DNA of 64,000 nt from contig DATMGK010000081.1 in assembly GCA_035555595.1 (NCBI GenBank), forward strand, positions 1-64,000, in the 5' to 3' direction. This DNA comes from Croceibacterium_A sp035555595. Lineage in GTDB: Bacteria; Pseudomonadota; Alphaproteobacteria; Sphingomonadales; Sphingomonadaceae. A model generated the notes under the pieces. It was not told the origin of the DNA. It saw nothing but the letters and a program-made list of their open reading frames with translations, and searched no databases. The position numbers and the translations under genes are program-made. Positions 53,394-60,798 of the stretch are shown here, one piece after another; the stretch's first letter is position 1, and every line of letters starts with the position of its first letter.

Positions 53394-54854
53394 TTACTTC
53401 GGCTGGATACGCATGATCACGTCAGCTTCCGCATCACGCTGCCCGGCGGACTTGTCGACAGCGTAAATCACGCCGTTGCTGCCCAGGGAAACGTGGTTCG
53501 CCAGCGGCGCCGGCCCAAGGTTCGCCACGATCTTACCATTCGGATCAACCACGGTGATCGTGCCCGCATTGCGGTTGGCGACATAGGCCAGGCGCTTCAC
53601 CGGATCGAACACCACGTTCAGCGCGCCGGCGCCCACAGGCGTATCGGCGATCACCGCGCCGGTATTGCCGTCCAGCACGATCAGGTTGTCGCTACCCTGC
53701 GATGCCACGAAGATGCGACCGGTCTGCGGATCATGCGAAACGCCGATTGCGCTGATCGCCCCCGGCACAGGGATTATCTTTTCAACGGTGTCCGTCTGCG
53801 TATTGATGACCGCTACTTCGTTGGTCGTCATGCTGACGGTGTAGAGCTTGTGCGCCGCCCGATCGAGTGAGAGGCTGAGGGCCGAGAACGCTGCCCCGCG
53901 CTGCGGCGTCTGGATGGAAATGGTCTTCGCCACGTCCAGCGATCCGGTGTCGATCACCACCACGTCAGGCGTGCCGGTGGCGCTGGCATAAGCCTTACCC
54001 AGCGTTTCATCGATCACGACGTCACGCGAATGCGGTACGGTGCCAACCGGGAACTGCTTCACCAGCGAAAGGTCCGACTGGTTGTAAACCGCGATGGTGT
54101 TCTGGCGGGTATTGGTCGCCCACACGGTGCCCTTGGTATCGTCCACGCCGATGCCATAGACGGCGAATACACCCGGACCCTGCGGCTGATTGCCGCCAGG
54201 ACCACCCTGACCGCCGGGGGGCGGGCCAGCGGGGCGCTGCGGGGCCGGAGCTTCCGGCGGCGTAGCGCGGGCGATGACATTCAGCTTGTCGGCATCCAGC
54301 TTCAGCACTTCAGACTGGCTGATCGGCGGGCGGCCCACGGCCGACGCGGTGAACAGCACGTTGTTCTTCGCGCTATAAGCCGACTGGTACAGCCCGCGCG
54401 TTTCTTCGGCCTGAGTGATGGTGAAGTTCTGCTGCCCCGACAGCGGGACCGTGGGGGAAACCTTCAGTTCCGCGACAATAGCGGCATAGGGGGCATCGGC
54501 CACCACGACGATCGGGTGCGTGCCTGAAACGGCGGCAGCCGGGATCGCGATGGTTGTCGTGACCTTGCCCTCTGCGTCGGCAACGAGCGGTGCGGAATTC
54601 AGCGCGGCGGAGCCATAGAACAGTGTAACCCGCTGGCCCGGCTTGAAGCCTTGTCCGTTTACATTGACCTGACTGCCCGCTTCAATCGGCTTGCCGCTTT
54701 CCGCCGAAGCGAAAGAAACACGCGCGGTCGACGTCTTGTCGATCTGGCCGAACGGCGTCTGGGCGATGGCCGGAGCCGTGCCCGCGAGCAGCAGTGTACC
54801 TGCGGTGAGCAGGGCAAAGCTGGCCCTGCGGAGCCGGCTGGTGGGAGCGGTCAT
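53394..54854 (-). CDS. Secreted YncE-like beta-propeller protein
   Basis: A 486-residue exported protein: signal peptide ending APAIAQ, an Ig-like region (about 35-125, NVNGQGFKPGQRVTLFYG), a Pro/Gly-rich linker (PEAPAPQRPAGPPPGGQGGPGG) and a C-terminal seven-bladed YncE/surface-layer propeller with repeats such as AYASATGTPDVVVIDT, VAVINTQTDTVEKIIPVPG and AYVANRNAGTITVVDPNG. AGGAG lies 7 nt before ATG 54854 (ATG 54857 is also possible). In E. coli, yncE is iron-repressed by Fur; here the gene follows the iron binding-protein gene by 52 bp on the same strand, so a shared iron-starvation role is likely. Confidence 0.88.
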   Translation of the reverse strand: MTAPTSRLRRASFALLTAGTLLLAGTAPAIAQTPFGQIDKTSTARVSFASAESGKPIEAGSQVNVNGQGFKPGQRVTLFYGSAALNSAPLVADAEGKVTTTIAIPAAAVSGTHPIVVVADAPYAAIVAELKVSPTVPLSGQQNFTITQAEETRGLYQSAYSAKNNVLFTASAVGRPPISQSEVLKLDADKLNVIARATPPEAPAPQRPAGPPPGGQGGPGGNQPQGPGVFAVYGIGVDDTKGTVWATNTRQNTIAVYNQSDLSLVKQFPVGTVPHSRDVVIDETLGKAYASATGTPDVVVIDTGSLDVAKTISIQTPQRGAAFSALSLSLDRAAHKLYTVSMTTNEVAVINTQTDTVEKIIPVPGAISAIGVSHDPQTGRIFVASQGSDNLIVLDGNTGAVIADTPVGAGALNVVFDPVKRLAYVANRNAGTITVVDPNGKIVANLGPAPLANHVSLGSNGVIYAVDKSAGQRDAEADVIMRIQPK

Positions 54855-54906
54855 CATGTTTCTCCTGCGATCATCTTTTGTGTGAATAGGAAACGGAAGA
54901 GCGATT

Positions 54907-56094
54907 TCAGGGCAAGTCCACCCAATAAGTTCCTTCGTATGGTACAGCGAGGAACCGTTTGTTGATTTCTGCCAGCGTAGCGGCCGGATCGACTTCTGCG
55001 AAGGCATCCGGGTGGATCCATTTCGCGAAAGCTTCGATCGCCACGATGTCGAGGGGGGAATTGATCAACTGATGCGAGAAGCCGTGAGTGTGGCGATCCT
55101 TCACGGCGGTCAGGCCTGCGATCCCGCGCCGCGCTGCGACTTTCGCCAGCGATGCTTGCGCGGTTGCGACGTCATAGCCCGGCCCCAGCACCAGCCCGCC
55201 AGCCTTCGCCAGATGCGGCCCGCCCGTGGCGATATAGACCGCCGGATCGCGCGAGATCACATATTCCAGATTGAGCTTGCCGAATGACTGGCTGATCGCA
55301 TCGGCGCCGATGTTATGTCCGCCGACGAAATCGATGTAGTCGCCGATGTTGCCCTTGCCGGGGGAATTGCAGCAATCAGGGCTCATCCCGGCGTGGGCTT
55401 CAAGGAAGACGTTGGGGCGATCGTCGGCAGCCAGCGCCGCCACGCCATCCGCGATCCGCTTCATGTGTTCGGCGCGGAAGGCGATGAAATCTTCAGCCTG
55501 CTGCTGGCGGCCGGTCAGCGCACCCAGTATTCGCAGGCTCGGCTCCAGATTTTCGAACGGCTTAACGAAGAAATCGACGAAGACCACGCGGATCCCGGCG
55601 TTTTCCAGCTGCTGCACCTGCGCGTCCGTCACGCCGCTTTCCAGCGAGAGCAGGGCTACATCGGGCGCGGCGGCCAGCAGCGCCTCCACATTGAAATCAG
55701 CAGCGGAGCTGGAGATTTTCGGCAGGTCTGCCAGCGCCGGAGATTTGCTCAGGAACTGCTGATAGGTTTCCTCTCCCAGCCGGTTGATATCCTGCGGCCA
55801 GGCGGAAAGAAGCGAGACGGGATCGGGATGGATCAGGCCCAGCGCGACGAGATAGCGGCTGTCATCAATGGCGATGCGGCTGGCGTGGCCTTCTATATTA
55901 AGAGGACGCCCCCGCACATCGGTCAACGGCGCAGCGTTTTCGACCCCGGCCGAAGTGGTGGAACCGCCATTGCGCGAAAGCCACAACGCCCCCGCAATCG
56001 CCAGCAGCGCGACGATCAGGATGACTGGGAGAAAGCGGCGAATGCCGTTAACACCCGCGCCGGGTCGTGCGTCTGCTATGGCTCTGCTCCTCAA
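54907..56094 (-). CDS. Iron-siderophore ABC transporter substrate-binding protein, membrane-anchored
   Basis: A FecB/BtuF-like periplasmic binding protein of about 390 residues. Its N-terminus is an uncleaved-looking anchor (FLPVILIVALLAIAGALWL) rather than a lipobox. Core blocks: LTDVRGRPL, PDVALLSLESG, NIGDYIDFVGGHNIGAD and LEYVISRDPAVYIATGG. No ATG or GTG exists at the start: the frame opens with TTG (56094), while the strong GAGGAG (56091-56086) best serves an ATA five codons later (56079). It works with the FecCD/ATPase pair. The YncE-like gene follows in the same transcript. Confidence 0.88.
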   Translation of the reverse strand: MRSRAIADARPGAGVNGIRRFLPVILIVALLAIAGALWLSRNGGSTTSAGVENAAPLTDVRGRPLNIEGHASRIAIDDSRYLVALGLIHPDPVSLLSAWPQDINRLGEETYQQFLSKSPALADLPKISSSAADFNVEALLAAAPDVALLSLESGVTDAQVQQLENAGIRVVFVDFFVKPFENLEPSLRILGALTGRQQQAEDFIAFRAEHMKRIADGVAALAADDRPNVFLEAHAGMSPDCCNSPGKGNIGDYIDFVGGHNIGADAISQSFGKLNLEYVISRDPAVYIATGGPHLAKAGGLVLGPGYDVATAQASLAKVAARRGIAGLTAVKDRHTHGFSHQLINSPLDIVAIEAFAKWIHPDAFAEVDPAATLAEINKRFLAVPYEGTYWVDLP

Positions 56095-56195
56095 ATTCGG
56101 GATACTCGAATCCTGAAGCGGCTCTTCCCGTTTCGCTATTGATTGTAAAGTGCAATAACGGCCCCATAAGGCAATATTTTGATGGATATGATGCG

Positions 56196-57041
56196 ATGAG
56201 CGGATCTGGCGGTGGCGCGCCTCAGGAAAACCGCTTCGTGCTCGACCGCACGGAGAGCTTTACCATGCGCGGCCATGCCACCGGCGATGACTATCGGCTG
56301 GACCTTGCCTTGCCTGAAGGGGAGCCTCCGGCAGAGGGTTGGCCCGTGCTCTATCTGCTCGATTCCACCGGGTCGTTCGGCACCTGTGTAGAGGCGTTGC
56401 GGCGCATGGGCCGAAGGCCTGACGCAACGGGTGTCAGGCCGATGGCGGTCGCTGGCATATCGGCGAGCAACGGTTATGATACGGCCCGCCGCCAGCGGGA
56501 CTACACCACGATCCCCACAGACCGCGAAGTGGAGCCGGGGGCGAATGGCGGAGCGGCGATCTTCCTTGATTTCATCGAGAACGAGGTAAGGCCAGAGGTG
56601 GCTGGACGGCTCCCGCTCGATACAAGCCGCCAGACCCTGTGCGGGCATTCGCTGGCGGGCTTTTTCACCCTGTGGGCGCTCACTGCGCGACCTGCCGCGT
56701 TCCGGAATTATGCGGCGATCAGTCCCTCGATCTGGTGGGACAAGACGGCCCTGATGGATGGTTTGGCACGCCTTTCGCCCCGTTCGAACCGCGTATTCAT
56801 GACGGTGGGTGAGTGGGAAGATGCCTTGCCGCCGTGGCAACTCGCCTCGCCCGGCAGCGACACGGTCATCGCCCGCCGCGCCGCACGCCGGATGGTCGAA
56901 GGCGCTGCCCAGGTCGCGCAGTCGCTGGAAACCTCTCTCGGGCCTGGCTCTGTCGATTTTTCGATATTGCCAGAAGAGGATCATGCCTCAATCATCTCAA
57001 CCGCTATTCCGCGTATCCTCAGATTCACCAGTCTGGCCTGA
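56196..57041 (+). CDS. Siderophore-esterase-like alpha/beta hydrolase (IroE/Fes fold)
   Basis: A 281-residue putative esterase of the esterase-D/enterochelin-esterase group (IroE-like). It shows WPVLYLLDSTGSF, ISASNGYDTARRQRDYTTIP, the nucleophile in LCGHSLAGFFTLWAL, SPSIWWD and the His in EEDHASII. With ATG 56196 there is no signal peptide, so it would act in the cytoplasm like Fes; the ribosome-binding site is weak. Next to the iron transporter genes and upstream of cytochrome b561, its likely job is to cleave the tri-ester of the imported ferric siderophore so that iron can be released. Confidence 0.85.
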   Translation: MSGSGGGAPQENRFVLDRTESFTMRGHATGDDYRLDLALPEGEPPAEGWPVLYLLDSTGSFGTCVEALRRMGRRPDATGVRPMAVAGISASNGYDTARRQRDYTTIPTDREVEPGANGGAAIFLDFIENEVRPEVAGRLPLDTSRQTLCGHSLAGFFTLWALTARPAAFRNYAAISPSIWWDKTALMDGLARLSPRSNRVFMTVGEWEDALPPWQLASPGSDTVIARRAARRMVEGAAQVAQSLETSLGPGSVDFSILPEEDHASIISTAIPRILRFTSLA

Positions 57042-57073
57042 TTTCCACGCAGTTTTAGAGAAGGACCGCATCA

Positions 57074-57613
57074 ATGCTGTCAGACAGCGCACAGCGCTAT
57101 GGCCTCATCACCCGCACGCTTCATTGGACGATGGCGGCGCTGTTCGCATGGCAATTCACCGGCATGGTCCTGAAATATGTGCTGGGGCGGGTGCCCCTGA
57201 TGGCATTCTGGGTGGGCACGCATCCTTCTGTGGGCACTCTGCTGTTTCTGTTGATCTTGATCCGCGTCGGCTGGGCTCTCGGGCAGAAGCGTCAGCGGCC
57301 GTCCTATGGCGAAGGGATTGTTGGTAATCTGGCCAAGGCCGGGCATCTCGCAATGTATGTGCTGATGATCGTGGTGCCCACTCTGGGGCTGCTCAGGATG
57401 CTGGGAGACGTCCGGCCCGTTTCGCTATTCGGCGTGATGCTGAGCCCGGGCGGCGGGGCGGAAGTGCCGTGGATGACTGCGCCAGCCAATCTCGTTCACG
57501 GTATTCTGGCGTGGGTGCTGCTGGCTTTGATCGTGGGGCACGTGGCGATGGTGATCGTCCACCGTTTCGTCTGGCGGGATGATACGCTGTCCCGCATGAT
57601 CGGGCGGGCGTAA
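57074..57613 (+). CDS. Cytochrome b561
   Basis: A 179-residue di-heme inner-membrane cytochrome of the bacterial CybB type, with four helices and paired histidines in ITRTLHWTMAALF, WVGTHPSVGTLL, KAGHLAMYVLM and NLVHGILAW. AGAGAAGGA precedes the ATG. It follows the esterase gene by 32 bp, so the two are probably co-transcribed. Members pass electrons from quinol to periplasmic acceptors; here ferric-siderophore reduction is a reasonable guess. Confidence 0.9.
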   Translation: MLSDSAQRYGLITRTLHWTMAALFAWQFTGMVLKYVLGRVPLMAFWVGTHPSVGTLLFLLILIRVGWALGQKRQRPSYGEGIVGNLAKAGHLAMYVLMIVVPTLGLLRMLGDVRPVSLFGVMLSPGGGAEVPWMTAPANLVHGILAWVLLALIVGHVAMVIVHRFVWRDDTLSRMIGRA

Positions 57614-57649
57614 CACCAAGAAGTCTCTCGGTATCTCGCGGCCGTTCAG

Positions 57650-57681
57650 AAAAAGGTGGTGGTGGAAACCAGTCCACCACC
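57650..57681 (-). terminator. Intrinsic terminator of the phosphate operon
   Basis: GGTGGTGGA (57658-57666) pairs with TCCACCACC (57673-57681) over a 6-nt loop, and five A on the plus strand (57650-57654) give a T-run on the minus strand. It lies about 100 nt after the phytase stop. The other bases between 57614 and 57777 show no gene. Confidence 0.75.
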
Positions 57682-57777
57682 CAGTCGGGTCGCACCGGAA
57701 TCCCTAGGGGCGTAAGCGGTGCGGAACATCCCCCAGATGGAGGATGCCCGACCTGGCAGCGTCTCAATCAAAGGACT

Positions 57778-58830
57778 TCAGGGCAGCGCCAGCGCGCGGC
57801 GCACTTCGCGCCAGTCGACGATCTTGAAGTTCTGCTGTCCGTTGCCGTCGCTGTCATCATGCATGGCTATCGCGCCTTCGGGGAAGGGGCCGATGGGGCC
57901 GCTCCACGCGTCGAGCCCGTCAGTGGCGGTCACATCGTCGATCTCGCCACCGTGAACGGCAAAGCGACCGACATAAGCATAACTATCGCCGGTAATCCGC
58001 CAGACCGGATAAGTGGAATCGCCCTGGCTGGATGCGATGAGGTAATTCGTGCCGCGATCGCGCATGATCGTCAGCCCTTCCACATCGGCAGTCAGCCGGT
58101 GATCGTCTATCGCGGCGACCTGAACGGGCGTGTCACTCGCGCCGCTGGCCAGATCGAACCGCCAGATCGCCACGTCTTCCTCGCCCAGGTAAAGCTGCTG
58201 TCGGGCATCGTCCACGACGCAGCCTTCCGTCTGGCTGCCGACCTTCACGGTGCGCGCCAGCTTCACGGCAGAAGTCGGCTGACCGTTGGCCAGATGATAG
58301 ATGCGCGCTTCGCCCAGCTTGTTGTTGGGGATCAGCAGGAAGTCATCCCCCTGTTTACCCATGCAGAAGCCATAGGGCTCGCCGAAATCGGCACCCAGTT
58401 CGATGAAGCCGTGCTGCCGGATGGCGAAGCTGTCAGGATCGAACAGGTAGACGACGATGCCGAAACGCTGGCGCTCCGTCGCCGCGACGAGGACATAGGG
58501 CTTGCCATCGACCATGAAGCCATCGCGTACATCCACGTTGTTGAGCGGGCCGTCGGGCAGGAACTGGCGCACCTTGCCGTCGAGATCGTGGACGTAGAGC
58601 CCGTCGGACTTGTCGGTCGCGAACATCACGGCGCGGGACGGGTCGCGCGGATTGGCCCACAGTGCGGGATCGTCGGCGTCCACCGCCGGGTCGGTTGTCA
58701 CCAAAGTTTCCACCGCCGCCGGAACGGGCCGCGCCGGGTCGCCGGTCGCGGCGATGCCTTGCGGGCGCTCAGGCGCGCCGGCGCAGGCCGCGAGGAGGGC
58801 GAGGGGAGAGGCGCAGAGCAGCTTCTTCAT
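57778..58830 (-). CDS. Beta-propeller phytase (3-phytase) lipoprotein
   Basis: A 350-residue calcium-dependent phytase that removes phosphates from inositol hexakisphosphate. Lipoprotein signal MKKLLCASPLALLAAC, then propeller blades with DADDPALWANP, NNVDVRDG, GEPYGFCMG, TEGCVVDD, LTADVEGLTI and a C-terminal FPEGAIAMHDDSDGNGQQNFKIVDW, all characteristic of BPP enzymes with acidic calcium sites. Length fits (about 350). Last gene of the four-gene operon, 4 bp after the phosphatase. Location: periplasm or outer-membrane surface. Confidence 0.94.
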   Translation of the reverse strand: MKKLLCASPLALLAACAGAPERPQGIAATGDPARPVPAAVETLVTTDPAVDADDPALWANPRDPSRAVMFATDKSDGLYVHDLDGKVRQFLPDGPLNNVDVRDGFMVDGKPYVLVAATERQRFGIVVYLFDPDSFAIRQHGFIELGADFGEPYGFCMGKQGDDFLLIPNNKLGEARIYHLANGQPTSAVKLARTVKVGSQTEGCVVDDARQQLYLGEEDVAIWRFDLASGASDTPVQVAAIDDHRLTADVEGLTIMRDRGTNYLIASSQGDSTYPVWRITGDSYAYVGRFAVHGGEIDDVTATDGLDAWSGPIGPFPEGAIAMHDDSDGNGQQNFKIVDWREVRRALALP

Positions 58831-58834
58831 GAGA

Positions 58835-60241
58835 TCAATCCTTCAGCCTTGCCGTGCAGGGGACACCATCAGGCCCCATTTCACCCACGCAGCGTCGCTC
58901 GGCAGTTGGCGCCGCTACTTCGATCAGCCTGTTGCCGTCCGTCGACCGCACGAGATCGAACCCATCGTAGAGCCGCCCGGTCGCGGTGAAGGTCCGCATT
59001 TGCAGGCGGTCCTGCGTCACCTCCACCACCTGATAAAGTTCGGTATCCTCCGCCACGCGGTCAGGCTGGGTATTTGCACGATCGTTGAGACCGTACATCT
59101 TCGATCCGGTGACGGAGACCAGATAGACCGGCCCCTGAACCCGGCCGTCAGCCCGCGCGGCGGCAGAGGCGGTCTTGCCGCCTTCCGCCGTCAGCCGGCT
59201 GTAACAATGGTCATGCCCCTGCAGCACCAGATCGACCCCGCGCGCCTCGAAAATCGGCTTCCAGGCAGCCTTCAGCACTTCGGTGTCGTTGGGGCGGGCG
59301 CAGGTGAAGATCGGCTGGTGGAACAGCACCACGTTCCAGCGCGCCTTGCTGGTGGCAAGGGTTTCGTCCAGCCAGCGGGTCTGGCTGTCCAGCCCGCCCA
59401 GATCCAGCGCGGCCGTACCGTCGAGGATGATGAAGCGGACCCCCTGATAATCGACGAAGTAGCTGGAGGCTTTTGCCGCTTCCGCACCATTGCCGGGCAG
59501 GGCGAACTGCAACGACCAGTGCGGGCCCAGTTCCTTGGCTTCGGCTCCATCGGGCAGGGTGGTTTCCGCGTATTCGTGGTTGCCTGGCGCGGGCAGCTGC
59601 GGGACCATGGCGTAGTTATAGCCGCCCGCCTGCGTCCATTCGCCCCATTCGTCGTCATGGGCCAGTTCGTCACGCTGGGCGACCAGATCGCCGGCATGGA
59701 CGACCAGCGCGGGGGCTGCGGTCGCGTGGAAGGCCTGCCGGATTACGCGCGACGCCAGGCTGAGGATGTCGTTTTGCGTGTCGCCGAAATAGAGGAACCG
59801 GAACGGTTGCAGTTCTGCCTGTGCCGTGCGGAAGGGCAGCCACTCGCTCCATCCCGCGCTGCCTTTCAGGCGATAGACATAGGCGCGGCCCGGTTCCAGC
59901 CCGGTGAAGCGGACCTGATGATAGAAGGCCCTGCCGTTCTCGTTGTCGATTGCCGTGCTGGCGCCGGTTATTTTTACGGCGCGAGCGGAGAGTTTGGGGC
60001 CGTCGATCGCCGGGGCGATCTCGGCCTCCGCCACGGCTTGCGCCGCATCGGTGCGGAACGCCACAGCCATCTCGTGCGAAGGGTCTGCCCCCGGTGTCAG
60101 CACGATGCGATCGGGCAGGTTCTTCGGGGCGTAGGGCAGGCCGGCGGAGCGGGGCAGATCGGTGGGAACCTGCGCGAGGGATGGTATGGCCGCTGCGGCA
60201 GTGGCGAGCAGCGCGGCGAAAGTCAGCTTTCTGATCCGCAT
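58835..60241 (-). CDS. Secreted purple-acid-phosphatase-type metallophosphoesterase
   Basis: A 468-residue exported phosphatase. Signal peptide ending SLAQ, an N-terminal fibronectin-like domain of purple acid phosphatases (about 40-140, FYHQVRFTGLEPGRAYVYRL), then the calcineurin-like domain with metal ligands in FGDTQND, VHAGDLV, PAPGNHEYAE, LFHQPIF and QGHDHCYSRL. It hydrolyses phosphate monoesters, such as the lower inositol phosphates left by phytase. It sits 11 bp after the pyrophosphatase and 4 bp before the phytase in one transcript. Confidence 0.92.
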   Translation of the reverse strand: MRIRKLTFAALLATAAAAIPSLAQVPTDLPRSAGLPYAPKNLPDRIVLTPGADPSHEMAVAFRTDAAQAVAEAEIAPAIDGPKLSARAVKITGASTAIDNENGRAFYHQVRFTGLEPGRAYVYRLKGSAGWSEWLPFRTAQAELQPFRFLYFGDTQNDILSLASRVIRQAFHATAAPALVVHAGDLVAQRDELAHDDEWGEWTQAGGYNYAMVPQLPAPGNHEYAETTLPDGAEAKELGPHWSLQFALPGNGAEAAKASSYFVDYQGVRFIILDGTAALDLGGLDSQTRWLDETLATSKARWNVVLFHQPIFTCARPNDTEVLKAAWKPIFEARGVDLVLQGHDHCYSRLTAEGGKTASAAARADGRVQGPVYLVSVTGSKMYGLNDRANTQPDRVAEDTELYQVVEVTQDRLQMRTFTATGRLYDGFDLVRSTDGNRLIEVAAPTAERRCVGEMGPDGVPCTARLKD

Positions 60242-60252
60242 GGGAAACTCCT

Positions 60253-60798
60253 TTATCTGGCGCTTGCGATCGCTTCGTTGACGATCGCGGCGGCTTCGTC
60301 GGCGTCGCCGAAGCCCGAAAGGACTACTGGCGAGCGGCCGTCGGGCGCCTGTTTGTAAAGCCTGAAGAAATTGGTGATCCGCGCGCGCTCCGTCTCAGGC
60401 AGGTCGGTGATAGAGCGGACAGAATCGTAGGTGGGATCGACGGAAGATGCGGGCACTGCGATGATCTTGTCATCGGCCTCTCCCGCATCAGTCATTCTCA
60501 ACACGCCGATCACACGAACCTGAATGCGCGCACCGGGCATTATCGGGGCACGCGTGTGGACCAGAATGTCCAACTCGTCGCCATCGCCCGCTCGCGTGAC
60601 GGGGATCCCCCCATAGTTGACCGGATAAACCACCGGCAGGGGCAGAAACCGATCCACGAAGATCCGGCCTTCGGCGTCACGTTCGTACTTTATATCGCCA
60701 CCGGCCGGGATCTCGATGATCGCCATCGCATCCACGCCCGCGGATGCTGGCGCCGCCACCGCGAAGAGCGGCAGCGCCAGCATTGCGAGGTGCTTCAT
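60253..60798 (-). CDS. Secreted family I inorganic pyrophosphatase
   Basis: A 181-residue inorganic diphosphatase with a clear signal peptide (MKHLAMLALPLFAVAAPASAG), unusual because family I enzymes are normally cytosolic. The active-site pattern is intact: IPAGGDIKYE, RFLPLPVVYPVNYGGIP, DGDELDILV (metal Asp pair), DDKIIAVP and FFRLYKQ. It would split external pyrophosphate to phosphate. ATG shares one base with the receptor stop (TGATG), so it is translationally coupled to the receptor. Confidence 0.92.
   Translation of the reverse strand: MKHLAMLALPLFAVAAPASAGVDAMAIIEIPAGGDIKYERDAEGRIFVDRFLPLPVVYPVNYGGIPVTRAGDGDELDILVHTRAPIMPGARIQVRVIGVLRMTDAGEADDKIIAVPASSVDPTYDSVRSITDLPETERARITNFFRLYKQAPDGRSPVVLSGFGDADEAAAIVNEAIASAR

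Noticed and set aside
56129..56151. Fur-like sequence between binding protein and esterase genes
   Set aside because: TTGATTGTAAAGTGCAATA agrees with the Fur core at only about 9 of 14 positions, mainly the outer bases; too weak to list as a site although the place is suggestive.
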